Positions 38,026-45,508 of a DNA stretch of 64,000 nucleotides are shown in pieces. This stretch comes from Candidatus Jettenia caeni (GTDB taxonomy: Bacteria > Planctomycetota > Brocadiia > Brocadiales > Brocadiaceae). Positions within the stretch are counted from its first letter, which is position 1; every line of letters begins with the position of its first letter. The stretch is taken from contig BAFH01000002.1 of the NCBI GenBank assembly GCA_000296795.1, positions 528,686 through 592,685 on the forward strand, written 5' to 3'. The notes under the pieces are model-generated. The model saw only the letters and a program-made list of their open reading frames with translations, was not told where the DNA came from and made no database searches. A program made the translations under genes and the position numbers.

Positions 38026-39195
38026 TTATTTTGGTTTTGCAGTATCAGGAGTTTTTGGTTGATTTAACATCTCCTGGATTTGTTTAAATGTTTTTGGATC
38101 TACACGAAGTATTCCTCTTGTATCTGTTACGCCAAGCCGGGTTGCCATATCGTCAACATCAAGGAGATTCAAATCAAGGCTTGAGATATTAACATCTGCT
38201 AAATTCATGTTTCTTGCTGCTTCCATAGCAATAATAATATCACCGCCTAAACCAGAAAGGGCTTCCCTTCTTAATCCTTCTCCTTCTGCCTGTGACTTTT
38301 TAATTAACAATGTTCCATCTGCTATGCGCTGCTGCTTATAAAGGTCGGCTTCTGCTTTCTTTTGTACCAGGTATTTATCAGCTTCAGCAAGGAGTTCTAT
38401 CGTTGTTTTCGTTGTTTCAGCATCAAGTACGGTAATTGCTCTTTCCTTATCACCTACGATTTTCTGCGCAAGGGCTTCTGTATCTGCTTCTATAGTTTGG
38501 GTAATACCGCGCTGTTCAGCGGCAAGGGCTTTTGATTTATTTAATACATTGTCAAGTTCAGCTAATTTAATATTTTTGATCTTCCTCTCAAGCTGCGGAT
38601 CGAATCTCATTTCCAGGATAAGCACATCAATAATATTTACGTGGCGCGGCGAAAGCCTTTCCATGAGTTGTATTTTGCATTCTTCCGCCCTTTTTCTTTT
38701 TTCGTCAGGGTTATATAAATCACGCTCCACCATTCTACCGAATATGCTTCTCGCAACGTCACGCGTTTCATTCTCAACGATAACTTTGTAGCGTTCACCA
38801 GTACCTAAATCCTGTCTTAATTTCCACGCCTCACCTTCTTTTATTTGATACTTAACAATCATATCTACCGATACATCATAGTCATCTGCAGTTCGTATTG
38901 CAGCCTCTCTTCTTTCATCATGTCCTATACGGGAAGGTTCCTTCGCAAGTTCTAGTGTTTGGACGGTACCGTCGTAAAGATCCCACTGGTCAATAGCAGT
39001 AATTGCCCTGTGCCATCCCGGCCCATAGTCCCTTTGGACAATACCTCTTTTCACACCCCAGATAATTGTCCTTACCCCTACCTGGTCAACACCAACCTTA
39101 ATGACGAAAAATTTTACACCAATAACAAAAATAGCGATAAATACAAGAATACCTATAGGAATTATATATTTCGCGGTAAATTTTCCTATGTGCAT
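38026..39195 (-). CDS. SPFH/band-7 membrane protein, HflK-like
   Basis: The ATG at 39195 (an in-frame GTG at 39201 overlaps the AAAGAGGTG ribosome-binding site) gives 389 aa. One N-terminal membrane helix ('IIPIGILVFIAIFVIGVKFF') is followed by the SPFH domain: 'GVDQVGVRTIIWGVKRGIVQ', 'YGPGWHRAITAIDQWDLYDG' and 'SVDMIVKYQIKEGEAWKLRQ'. A long alpha-helical stalk with Ala/Glu/Lys heptads follows ('AEADLYKQQRIADG'), then a Pro-rich end. SPFH proteins form large oligomeric cages that organise membrane proteases or lipids. It is downstream of a second SPFH gene, so they likely form one heteromeric cage as HflK/HflC do. Confidence 0.85.
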   Translation of the reverse strand: MHIGKFTAKYIIPIGILVFIAIFVIGVKFFVIKVGVDQVGVRTIIWGVKRGIVQRDYGPGWHRAITAIDQWDLYDGTVQTLELAKEPSRIGHDERREAAIRTADDYDVSVDMIVKYQIKEGEAWKLRQDLGTGERYKVIVENETRDVARSIFGRMVERDLYNPDEKRKRAEECKIQLMERLSPRHVNIIDVLILEMRFDPQLERKIKNIKLAELDNVLNKSKALAAEQRGITQTIEADTEALAQKIVGDKERAITVLDAETTKTTIELLAEADKYLVQKKAEADLYKQQRIADGTLLIKKSQAEGEGLRREALSGLGGDIIIAMEAARNMNLADVNISSLDLNLLDVDDMATRLGVTDTRGILRVDPKTFKQIQEMLNQPKTPDTAKPK

Positions 39196-39310
39196 TTTCA
39201 CCTCTTTACAAATATATTAATTTATGATGTACGATTTCACGAAAGCAAATGTTGTTAAAAATTTTTCCTTAGTGAAGAAATCTTTATTACAAAACATACC
39301 GTTAATTTTC

Positions 39311-40495
39311 TTACGGAGATTTATCAGGCCCGGGCTTTAAAGGACTTACTAAAGCAGCATCAGGTGGTTCCGGGAACATGTAATCAATCTTTGGCGCATC
39401 CTCAATATATTTAAACCTTTGTATGCTTTGGGGAGTTTCAATACCTTGTCTGATAATAGGTGTGCTTCTTACAATTGCTTGTTTTAAACGTTTCGCATAT
39501 TCAAGCCTAACCAGATTGCGTCCTCCATCTCCCTCTAGTGCTATACGTAATGCCTTAATACCTTCCGCTTCGGCTTTTACCGTGGCGAGAACAGCATCTG
39601 CCTGCTTTGCTAGTCTTTCAAATTCTGCGTCAGCTTCATATCTTTTCTGGATTATGTAAGCATCGGCATCCTGTTTTTTCGCTTCAGAGCTACCTCTTGC
39701 ATCCATGATGCGCTTGTCACATTCTCCCCGAAACCGCGCTACTTCTACCTCAAGCTTTTTTGTTTCCTCAACTACAACCCTTCTTTGGTTTTCCATTGCG
39801 GCGGAGGCTCGTGTCTTTTGTTCTTCAACCTCTTTATCCGCCAGTCTTCGTTCCTGTATTTTTTCAGCATATTCCCGATAGTAACGGTAGTCAGAAAGGT
39901 TAATAGAAGTAACGTAAAGTCCGTGTGGATCAAGCATTTTATTCATCTCTTCACGTGCCTTTTGTGCCTTTACGTCACGCTTGGAAGCAATGGGGAATTC
40001 GCCTAGCGTTAATTCGCCAAAATTATAATAACATACAGTTCGTGCATAATCGTAAAGCCATTTTCTTTTAAATACATCTCCAACACCGGTATTTTGGACA
40101 ATAAACATCGCAAATTCAGGTTTCAACATGTATTGAATCTGTAAATCTAACACGACATCTCCACCATCGATCGTTTTAATAGTTAACGGGTTACCTTGAG
40201 GATGTTTTTCATCTATTTCTGCGGATGTCATCTTTAAGACCTGTTCACGCTTATCCAGTACATATATATCTTGAATAAAAGGATAATAGAGAACAGCTCC
40301 TGCCCTGTTAATAAGCTTTATTCCCCCTGTGAGATTATTTACAACTACTGCCACTTCGTCAGCTGCAATCTCTTTCCAGCTTAATTCTCTGCCGCCATAT
40401 ATACCACCTGCTATAATCAATAATGCAATAAGTGCTACAATGATATTCCGATACATATGGTGAAACCTGGCTTTTGGTTTAAAGTCTTTGTCCAT
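39311..40495 (-). CDS. SPFH/band-7 membrane protein, HflC-like
   Basis: The 394-aa protein has an AAAGGTAG ribosome-binding site. One membrane helix lies at about residues 15-35 ('NIIVALIALLIIAGGIYGGR'), followed by the SPFH domain ('EIAADEVAVVVNNLTGGIKL', 'NRAGAVLYYPFIQDIYVLDK', 'VVLDLQIQYMLKPEFAMFIV'). The charged coiled stalk includes 'EQKTRASAAMENQRRVVVEE', and a Pro-rich tail ends near 'PEPPDAALVSPL'. It is first of a two-gene unit with the SPFH gene at 38026; the 115-base gap holds no terminator. No FtsH gene is nearby. A role in membrane organisation is inferred from the family only. Confidence 0.85.
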   Translation of the reverse strand: MDKDFKPKARFHHMYRNIIVALIALLIIAGGIYGGRELSWKEIAADEVAVVVNNLTGGIKLINRAGAVLYYPFIQDIYVLDKREQVLKMTSAEIDEKHPQGNPLTIKTIDGGDVVLDLQIQYMLKPEFAMFIVQNTGVGDVFKRKWLYDYARTVCYYNFGELTLGEFPIASKRDVKAQKAREEMNKMLDPHGLYVTSINLSDYRYYREYAEKIQERRLADKEVEEQKTRASAAMENQRRVVVEETKKLEVEVARFRGECDKRIMDARGSSEAKKQDADAYIIQKRYEADAEFERLAKQADAVLATVKAEAEGIKALRIALEGDGGRNLVRLEYAKRLKQAIVRSTPIIRQGIETPQSIQRFKYIEDAPKIDYMFPEPPDAALVSPLKPGPDKSP

Positions 40496-41073
40496 AAACT
40501 ACCTTTAATGAGTATGCTTAAGTTATTTATCAGTAAGCGATAATAAACCTAGATTATAAAAGTGTGCCATTTGTGGTTCAAGAAAATTATAAGAGTGTGT
40601 TACGCTAAGGTCAATAAAAAATTAAAAATAAACAAAGTTATATTTTTTCAGTATTGTAAATTATGTTAATGATACTTAAATTCATTTATAGCTTTGAGTA
40701 ACTACTAATTTAACTAAGTATTGATGCACAATGTAAAAAATATTTCATTTATGAAATACCGAGGTATATATTTTGCCACATCTCATGATAAGAAATTAGT
40801 ATTGGCTTTTACTATAAATGATTGTTATGTAATTACTAATGTAATATTTATCCAAGAATAATGTTTTGGGAATGATATTTGTCTTTATTGCATACACCGT
40901 CTAAATTCCATAACAAGATACAGTTTAATATTATGGTATACAGGTATATTTATAAATTACCAATTTTAATAGATGATGAACATAGCTTCTTATAAATATT
41001 GTCAAAAACCCGTGTTCATCTGCGCTCTTTCGTGTCTGGCTGCCGGCTGTAATTTTAGGTTTTATAAAAAGGC
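40496..41073. other. AT-rich intergenic region without recognisable genes
   Basis: About 580 bases lie between the divergent SPFH and porin genes. No ORF with coding character, tRNA or clear structured RNA is visible. The right-hand end leads into the porin promoter. Confidence 0.5.
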
Positions 41074-41101
41074 TTGACTTTTTTAGTTTTATTACTATAA
41101 T
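41074..41101 (+). promoter_or_regulatory. Strong sigma-70 promoter of the porin gene
   Basis: TTGACT (41074-41079) and a perfect TATAAT (41096-41101) are separated by 16 bases. The start would be near 41108, giving a 5' leader of about 148 bases that contains purine-rich GAGGAGGAGAAAGGAGG (about 41138-41154) well before the true ribosome-binding site AAGGAGGGA. Confidence 0.75.
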
Positions 41102-41255
41102 GTCCCGCTTTGCTAAAATGCTTTTTAGAAAAGAAAGAGGAGGAGAAAGGAGGCTAACTACTCTAAGATTAATTTTTAGTAGTATTTAGGTTTTATTGAC
41201 TGAGTCTCGTTTAGCTTAGGGTCCTATTTGTCCTTTTATATAAGGAGGGAGAATA

Positions 41256-42929
41256 ATGAAGAAAGCTTTGTGGAAGACCTGTATGGGTGGTTTTGCTACC
41301 GCCGTCTTCTGCGTTGCAACCTGTACCCAGTCGTTTGGGGCGGATGGAAAGTCTATAGAAGACATGGAAAAGGAGTTAAATGCTTTAAAGGCATCCGTTT
41401 CAAGCCTAACGGAGCAGATCGAGTCTGTTAAGCAGGAGAAATTAACGGCAGATGCATCATCTGATGCAAAAGAGGATGTTGAAGCATTGAGAAATGAGGT
41501 TAATACATTAAAGGAAGAAATGAAAACCGCTGCCCAGGCGGAGCCTACCCTAAAGGCTGAAGATATAACAGGAAATGTTTACTCCGAGTTTGCAAAGAGG
41601 GTAAAGCTCGGCGGCCAGATCAGAACAAGGGCGGAATATGCAAACGGTTTTTACCAGGTACCAACAAGCAATGCAACCCTGCCTGGTGGTTCAGGACCTG
41701 CTACTACAAGGAATAGGTCAGTGGATGATGATTACATCTTGAATCAAACAAGACTCTGGGCAGATGCTGATGTAAATGAGCATTTAAGGGTATTTATTCA
41801 GCTTCAAGATGCAAGGACATTTGGTGCAGAAGGTACTACGGTCGGATTTGCGCATGCTTATGATGAGAATACCATTTTAGATATTCATCAAGGTTATTTT
41901 GATTTAAAAAAGTTATTTGATCTTCCGTTAACAGTAAGGGTTGGTCGTCAGGAAATTATATGGGGAGATCATAGGGTTATCGGTAACTTTGTATGGTCTA
42001 ACGTTGGCCGTACATTCGATGGTGGACGTTTTATGTGGGATACGGATGCCATACATGCTGAGGCGTTTGCCGCAAAGGTAGATGAAGATGGCTGGACGAC
42101 TGCAGAAACTGATAACGATGGCAATTCTGATGAAAATATTTATGCAGCACAGTTAGGATTCAAAAAGCTTATACCCGGCGCTTTATTAGAGCTTATGTAT
42201 ATTCAGAAAAACGACCAGGACAGTGTCGCTAATAGTGCTACCGCAACAGGATTTGATCCTGTAGGAGCTTCGGATGACGTTGTTATCCACGATTTCGGTA
42301 TAAGGATCGATGGAAAGGTTCCAGGTTTAGATGCTATAGATTATACGGTAGAGTCACACTTCCAGGGTGGAGAGTATGGAACTCAGGACCAGGAGGCATG
42401 GGCTATTGCCGCCAGAGCGGGTTATACCTTCAAAGAATTGCCATGGACACCCCGTGTTGGTGTTGAATATGATTATGCTTCAGGTGATGATGATCCTTCG
42501 GATAATGACCACAAGACGTTTGATAACCTCTATCCAACAAACCACTGGCAGGGAAACTATGGTTTCATCGATTTGATTTCCTGGCAAAACATACATGACT
42601 TCAGGGGTAATATAAAGGTTGTGCCTACAAACAAATTGACGGTACAGGTCGATTATCATTACTTCTTGCTGGATGAAGAGGAAGATGGTTGGTATTTTGC
42701 TAATGGTTTACTTGCTACCGGTACAAGGCCTGGCGGTGTTGGTGGCAGTTATGCAAGTAACGATGATAACCTTGCACAAGAAATAGATTTAACCGTAAGC
42801 TACGACCTGTATAAAAACGTTAAAATCCTTGCTGGATATTCCTTTTTCAGACCAGAGGATTGGATCGAGGATGAAATCGATGATATTGATACCCACTGGG
42901 GTTATCTGCAAACCACGGTTACGTTCTAA
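41256..42929 (+). CDS. Coiled-coil-anchored outer-membrane porin (alginate-export/AlgE-like barrel)
   Basis: The 557-aa protein has a signal peptide at residues 1-29 ('GFATAVFCVATCTQSFGADG'). A coiled-coil segment (30-100, 'MEKELNALKASVSSLTEQIE') could reach toward the peptidoglycan. A beta-barrel of about 18 amphipathic strands follows with 'QTRLWADADVNEHLRVFIQL', 'GRQEIIWGDHRVIGN' and 'VWSNVGRTFDGGRF', motifs of alginate-export-like porins. The C-terminal strand ends 'YLQTTVTF', with the terminal Phe needed for BAM-dependent assembly. The strong promoter, long leader, excellent ribosome-binding site and strong terminator mark it as an abundant monocistronic protein, probably a major porin. 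Confidence 0.85.
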   Translation: MKKALWKTCMGGFATAVFCVATCTQSFGADGKSIEDMEKELNALKASVSSLTEQIESVKQEKLTADASSDAKEDVEALRNEVNTLKEEMKTAAQAEPTLKAEDITGNVYSEFAKRVKLGGQIRTRAEYANGFYQVPTSNATLPGGSGPATTRNRSVDDDYILNQTRLWADADVNEHLRVFIQLQDARTFGAEGTTVGFAHAYDENTILDIHQGYFDLKKLFDLPLTVRVGRQEIIWGDHRVIGNFVWSNVGRTFDGGRFMWDTDAIHAEAFAAKVDEDGWTTAETDNDGNSDENIYAAQLGFKKLIPGALLELMYIQKNDQDSVANSATATGFDPVGASDDVVIHDFGIRIDGKVPGLDAIDYTVESHFQGGEYGTQDQEAWAIAARAGYTFKELPWTPRVGVEYDYASGDDDPSDNDHKTFDNLYPTNHWQGNYGFIDLISWQNIHDFRGNIKVVPTNKLTVQVDYHYFLLDEEEDGWYFANGLLATGTRPGGVGGSYASNDDNLAQEIDLTVSYDLYKNVKILAGYSFFRPEDWIEDEIDDIDTHWGYLQTTVTF

Positions 42930-42980
42930 TTGTTGATTCAGTTGTTTTTAATTTTTAATGTAGTGTCATTATATACCTAT

Positions 42981-43014
42981 AATGGGTGTTGCATATGCAA
43001 CACCCATTTTTTTT
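42981..43014 (+). terminator. Intrinsic terminator of the porin gene
   Basis: A perfect palindrome spans 42981-43008 (AATGGGTGTTGCAT and its complement), followed by a run of eight or more T. It is the strongest terminator in the window. Confidence 0.95.
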
Positions 43015-43133
43015 GCTAAAATTGTAATCGGCAAAATAAAATAATTTCTTGAAATTAAATTATTTGGTATACTTGTATTTTATTTGTTTTATTGTCAGGC
43101 GTATAGTAGCGAGCTAAGTTAAGGTATTAAAAT

Positions 43134-43182
43134 GTAGGGCAAGGCCTTAGTCTTGCAGAACAACCCTGATAGGGCACTCTAC
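43134..43182. repeat. GTAGGG...CTCTAC palindromic repeat, 49 bases
   Basis: It begins GTAGGGCAAGGCCTTAGTC and ends GGGCACTCTAC. It carries the same AAGGC/GCCTT and ACCCT/AGGGC blocks as the copies at 20873 and 24444, but in inverse order, so it is inserted in the opposite orientation. It ends 8 bases before trpE. Confidence 0.65.
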
Positions 43183-43189
43183 ATAATAG

Positions 43190-44704
43190 ATGGAAATTCC
43201 TAAGATTATGAACAATAGATATTTTCCCACCTTTGACGAATTTAAGCAGTTGGCAGAAACCGGAAAAGGTAACATTATTCCTGTCTATCGGCAATTATTT
43301 GCAGATACCCTCACGCCGGTATCCGCATTTCAGAAGATTTCAGATACTGACTGTGCATTTTTACTTGAAAGCGCTGCGGGCGGAGAAAAGATTGCCCGCT
43401 ATTCGCTTCTTGGTTCAGACCCGTTTATTGAATTTACTTCGTTTGGTAATCGTGTAGAGATAAAACGAGGCGCCCATGAGCAAAAAATACTATATGCAGA
43501 AGACCCTTTAGAGGTTTTACATAAGGAAATGAAGGCCTTTATCCCTGTTCAGGTACAGGGTCTGCCAAAATTTTTTAGCTGTGCCGCTGGTTATCTTGGG
43601 TACGATACGGTACGCTATTTTGAGCGGCTTCCCAATCCGCCTCATGATGATCTGTCGCTTCCTGATATACAGGTGATGTTTTATAATACGATAATTATAT
43701 TCGATCATGTAACAAAAACTATTAAGGTTGTTTGTACAGCGCACATTCATAAAGAATATGGAGAGGGTATATATACAGAAGTAACACAAAAGATCGATCG
43801 TATCATCGAAAAACTTCGAACACCGGTAACATCTTTAAGTGATGATATTACGACTCATGGAGAAGTCAATATTTCGTTTTCTTCGAATTTCCCAAAGGCT
43901 GATTTTCTGAAAGCTGTAGATCGGTGCAAGGAATATATTCGTGCGGGGGATATATTCCAGGTAGTTATTTCTCAACGCTTAAAGACACAAACGCAGGCGG
44001 ATCCATTCGATATCTACCGCGTTTTACGGGTGATCAATCCATCCCCCTATATGTTTTATTTAAAGCTGGGGAATCTGAAACTCATTGGGTCTTCACCTGA
44101 AGTTATGGTAAAGGTGGAAGATGCGAAGATTACTGTAAGGCCTATCGCCGGCACGAGAAAAAGAGGGAAAGATGATACAGAAGATACAATATTTGCTCAG
44201 GAATTGATTACAGACCCTAAAGAGCGCGCTGAGCATATCATGCTTTTAGACCTGGGAAGGAATGATGTGGGAAGGGTGTCGCGCTATGGTAGTGTACATA
44301 TTGAAGAAAAGATGGTAATTGAAAAATATTCACATGTAATGCATATAACATCCAGTGTATGTGGTGTATTGCAGGAAGATAAAAATGCCTTTGATTCTTT
44401 AAAAGCATGTTTACCTGCCGGTACCTTGTCTGGCGCGCCAAAAATAAGAGCAATGGAAATTATTGATGAAATCGAGCCTACGAAGCGAGGTCCCTATGGA
44501 GGAGCTGTTGGATATTTCGATTTCTTTGGAAACGTAAATACGTGTATCACGATCCGCACTATTCTCTTAAAAAACAACGATGCTTACATCCAGGCCGGCG
44601 CCGGAATTGTTGCGGATTCTATTCCGGAACGGGAATATGAGGAGACTTTAAATAAGGCTAAGGGTCTATTGAAAGCGATAGAACTTGCAGAAAAATTAGG
44701 TTAA
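43190..44704 (+). CDS. trpE: Anthranilate synthase component I
   Basis: TrpE converts chorismate to anthranilate using ammonia from TrpG, the first step of tryptophan synthesis. The 504-aa protein (start at 43190, or the second ATG at 43208) has the N-terminal Trp-binding region with 'AFLLESAAGGEKIARYSLLG' (feedback site L-L-E-S). The catalytic domain has 'GDIFQVVISQRLKTQTQADP', 'FYLKLGNLKLIGSSPEVMVK', 'VRPIAGTRKRGKDD', 'AEHIMLLDLGRNDVGRV' and 'FDSLKACLPAGTLSGAPKIR'. TrpG is not adjacent; the next ORF is a small membrane protein. LLES and AGT motifs favour TrpE over PabB. Confidence 0.95.
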   Translation: MEIPKIMNNRYFPTFDEFKQLAETGKGNIIPVYRQLFADTLTPVSAFQKISDTDCAFLLESAAGGEKIARYSLLGSDPFIEFTSFGNRVEIKRGAHEQKILYAEDPLEVLHKEMKAFIPVQVQGLPKFFSCAAGYLGYDTVRYFERLPNPPHDDLSLPDIQVMFYNTIIIFDHVTKTIKVVCTAHIHKEYGEGIYTEVTQKIDRIIEKLRTPVTSLSDDITTHGEVNISFSSNFPKADFLKAVDRCKEYIRAGDIFQVVISQRLKTQTQADPFDIYRVLRVINPSPYMFYLKLGNLKLIGSSPEVMVKVEDAKITVRPIAGTRKRGKDDTEDTIFAQELITDPKERAEHIMLLDLGRNDVGRVSRYGSVHIEEKMVIEKYSHVMHITSSVCGVLQEDKNAFDSLKACLPAGTLSGAPKIRAMEIIDEIEPTKRGPYGGAVGYFDFFGNVNTCITIRTILLKNNDAYIQAGAGIVADSIPEREYEETLNKAKGLLKAIELAEKLG

Positions 44705-44708
44705 TGTA

Positions 44709-44870
44709 ATGACACTTGGCAGGATTATACAAATTATTGGTATGATTGTTGTGTTAGATGCACTGTATTTTGGGATCGCCCGGGATTCTATGAAGATAGA
44801 AGTTCTTTTGCTGTTTATCGGCGCGGTAATTTTTTATTTGGGGCGCAGTTTTGAAAAAAAAGGTAAATAG
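44709..44870 (+). CDS. Small two-helix membrane protein, 53 aa
   Basis: An ATG four bases after the trpE stop opens 'MTLGRIIQIIGMIVVLDALY' (helix 1), then 'FGIARDSMKIEVLLLFIGAV' containing a turn and helix 2, then 'IFYLGRSFEKKGK', ending at TAG 44870. The two clean hydrophobic segments, the basic end and the tight coupling to trpE support a real gene. Its function is unknown. No ribosome-binding site of its own is visible, so translation is probably by re-initiation after trpE. Confidence 0.65.
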   Translation: MTLGRIIQIIGMIVVLDALYFGIARDSMKIEVLLLFIGAVIFYLGRSFEKKGK

Positions 44871-44891
44871 TTTTCCTGTTTAAGAAAACTA
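44868..44891. terminator. Weak bidirectional hairpin between convergent genes
   Basis: TAGTTTTC (44868-44875) and GAAAACTA (44884-44891) form an 8-bp stem with an 8-base loop, followed on the plus strand by AATTTTATCTTTTT. The stem includes the stop codons of both flanking genes. It is low in G+C, so termination is modest at best. Confidence 0.4.
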
Positions 44892-45446
44892 AATTTTATC
44901 TTTTTCTTCAATAATCTCAACGGTAAAGGTGAATATTTCAATATCTTTAGATTTCCAGGCATCAGAAGGTAAATTTGCTTTACCCGAACAGCAGTAAGAG
45001 AGCAATTTCGCTTTATTCCATCCGGTCTCTACAGCTACTTGTGGCAATAAACATCCTATCTGAATCCCTCTTTTTATGAATATGCCATGTTTTCCAAGCT
45101 CAAAATCGAAGGGATTTTTAATAGGTCTTAATTCCGATACGATAGATATTTCGATTTCCAGGTTGGTTAATTCAGACAATTTGATACGATTAGATGCGAA
45201 TCGGAAGTCTTCTGTTGCCGAGGAAATAGCAAGCTCAGAGATTAATTGGTAGAGCGGTATATCTGATATAAAACGACCGATACAACCTCTGAGTTCTCCA
45301 TGTGTTCTTAAGGTTACAAAAGCACCTTCTCTCCCCTGAAGATCAGAATGATCACAGAGAATAAAAGGCATAGGCTCTTGTTTTACCGCAGCCTCAATTT
45401 GTTTCCGGGCAATTTGCAGGAGAAGTTTTTTTGCCTGACTATCCAA
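44889..45446 (-). CDS. AMMECR1-domain protein (AmmeMemoRadiSam system protein A type)
   Basis: The 185-aa cytoplasmic protein is one complete AMMECR1 domain: 'LRTHGELRGCIGRFISDIPL' with the conserved L-R-G-C-I-G, 'AISSATEDFRFASNRIKLSE', 'LEIEISIVSELRPIKNPFDF', and 'GIFIKRGIQIGCLLPQVAVE' with the partly conserved TGWNKAKLLSYCC region. The conserved Cys lies in the R-G-C-I-G motif. The molecular role is not established; in AmmeMemoRadiSam loci such a protein accompanies a Memo-like protein and a radical SAM enzyme. It lies 62 bases downstream of a Memo-AMMECR1 fusion, so this operon has two AMMECR1 domains. Confidence 0.88.
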   Translation of the reverse strand: MDSQAKKLLLQIARKQIEAAVKQEPMPFILCDHSDLQGREGAFVTLRTHGELRGCIGRFISDIPLYQLISELAISSATEDFRFASNRIKLSELTNLEIEISIVSELRPIKNPFDFELGKHGIFIKRGIQIGCLLPQVAVETGWNKAKLLSYCCSGKANLPSDAWKSKDIEIFTFTVEIIEEKDKI

Positions 45447-45508
45447 GACTAAATACCGCGTATTGTAAACCTAAGGGGAAAATATAACCGATTGTAGAGA
45501 ATTGCATG

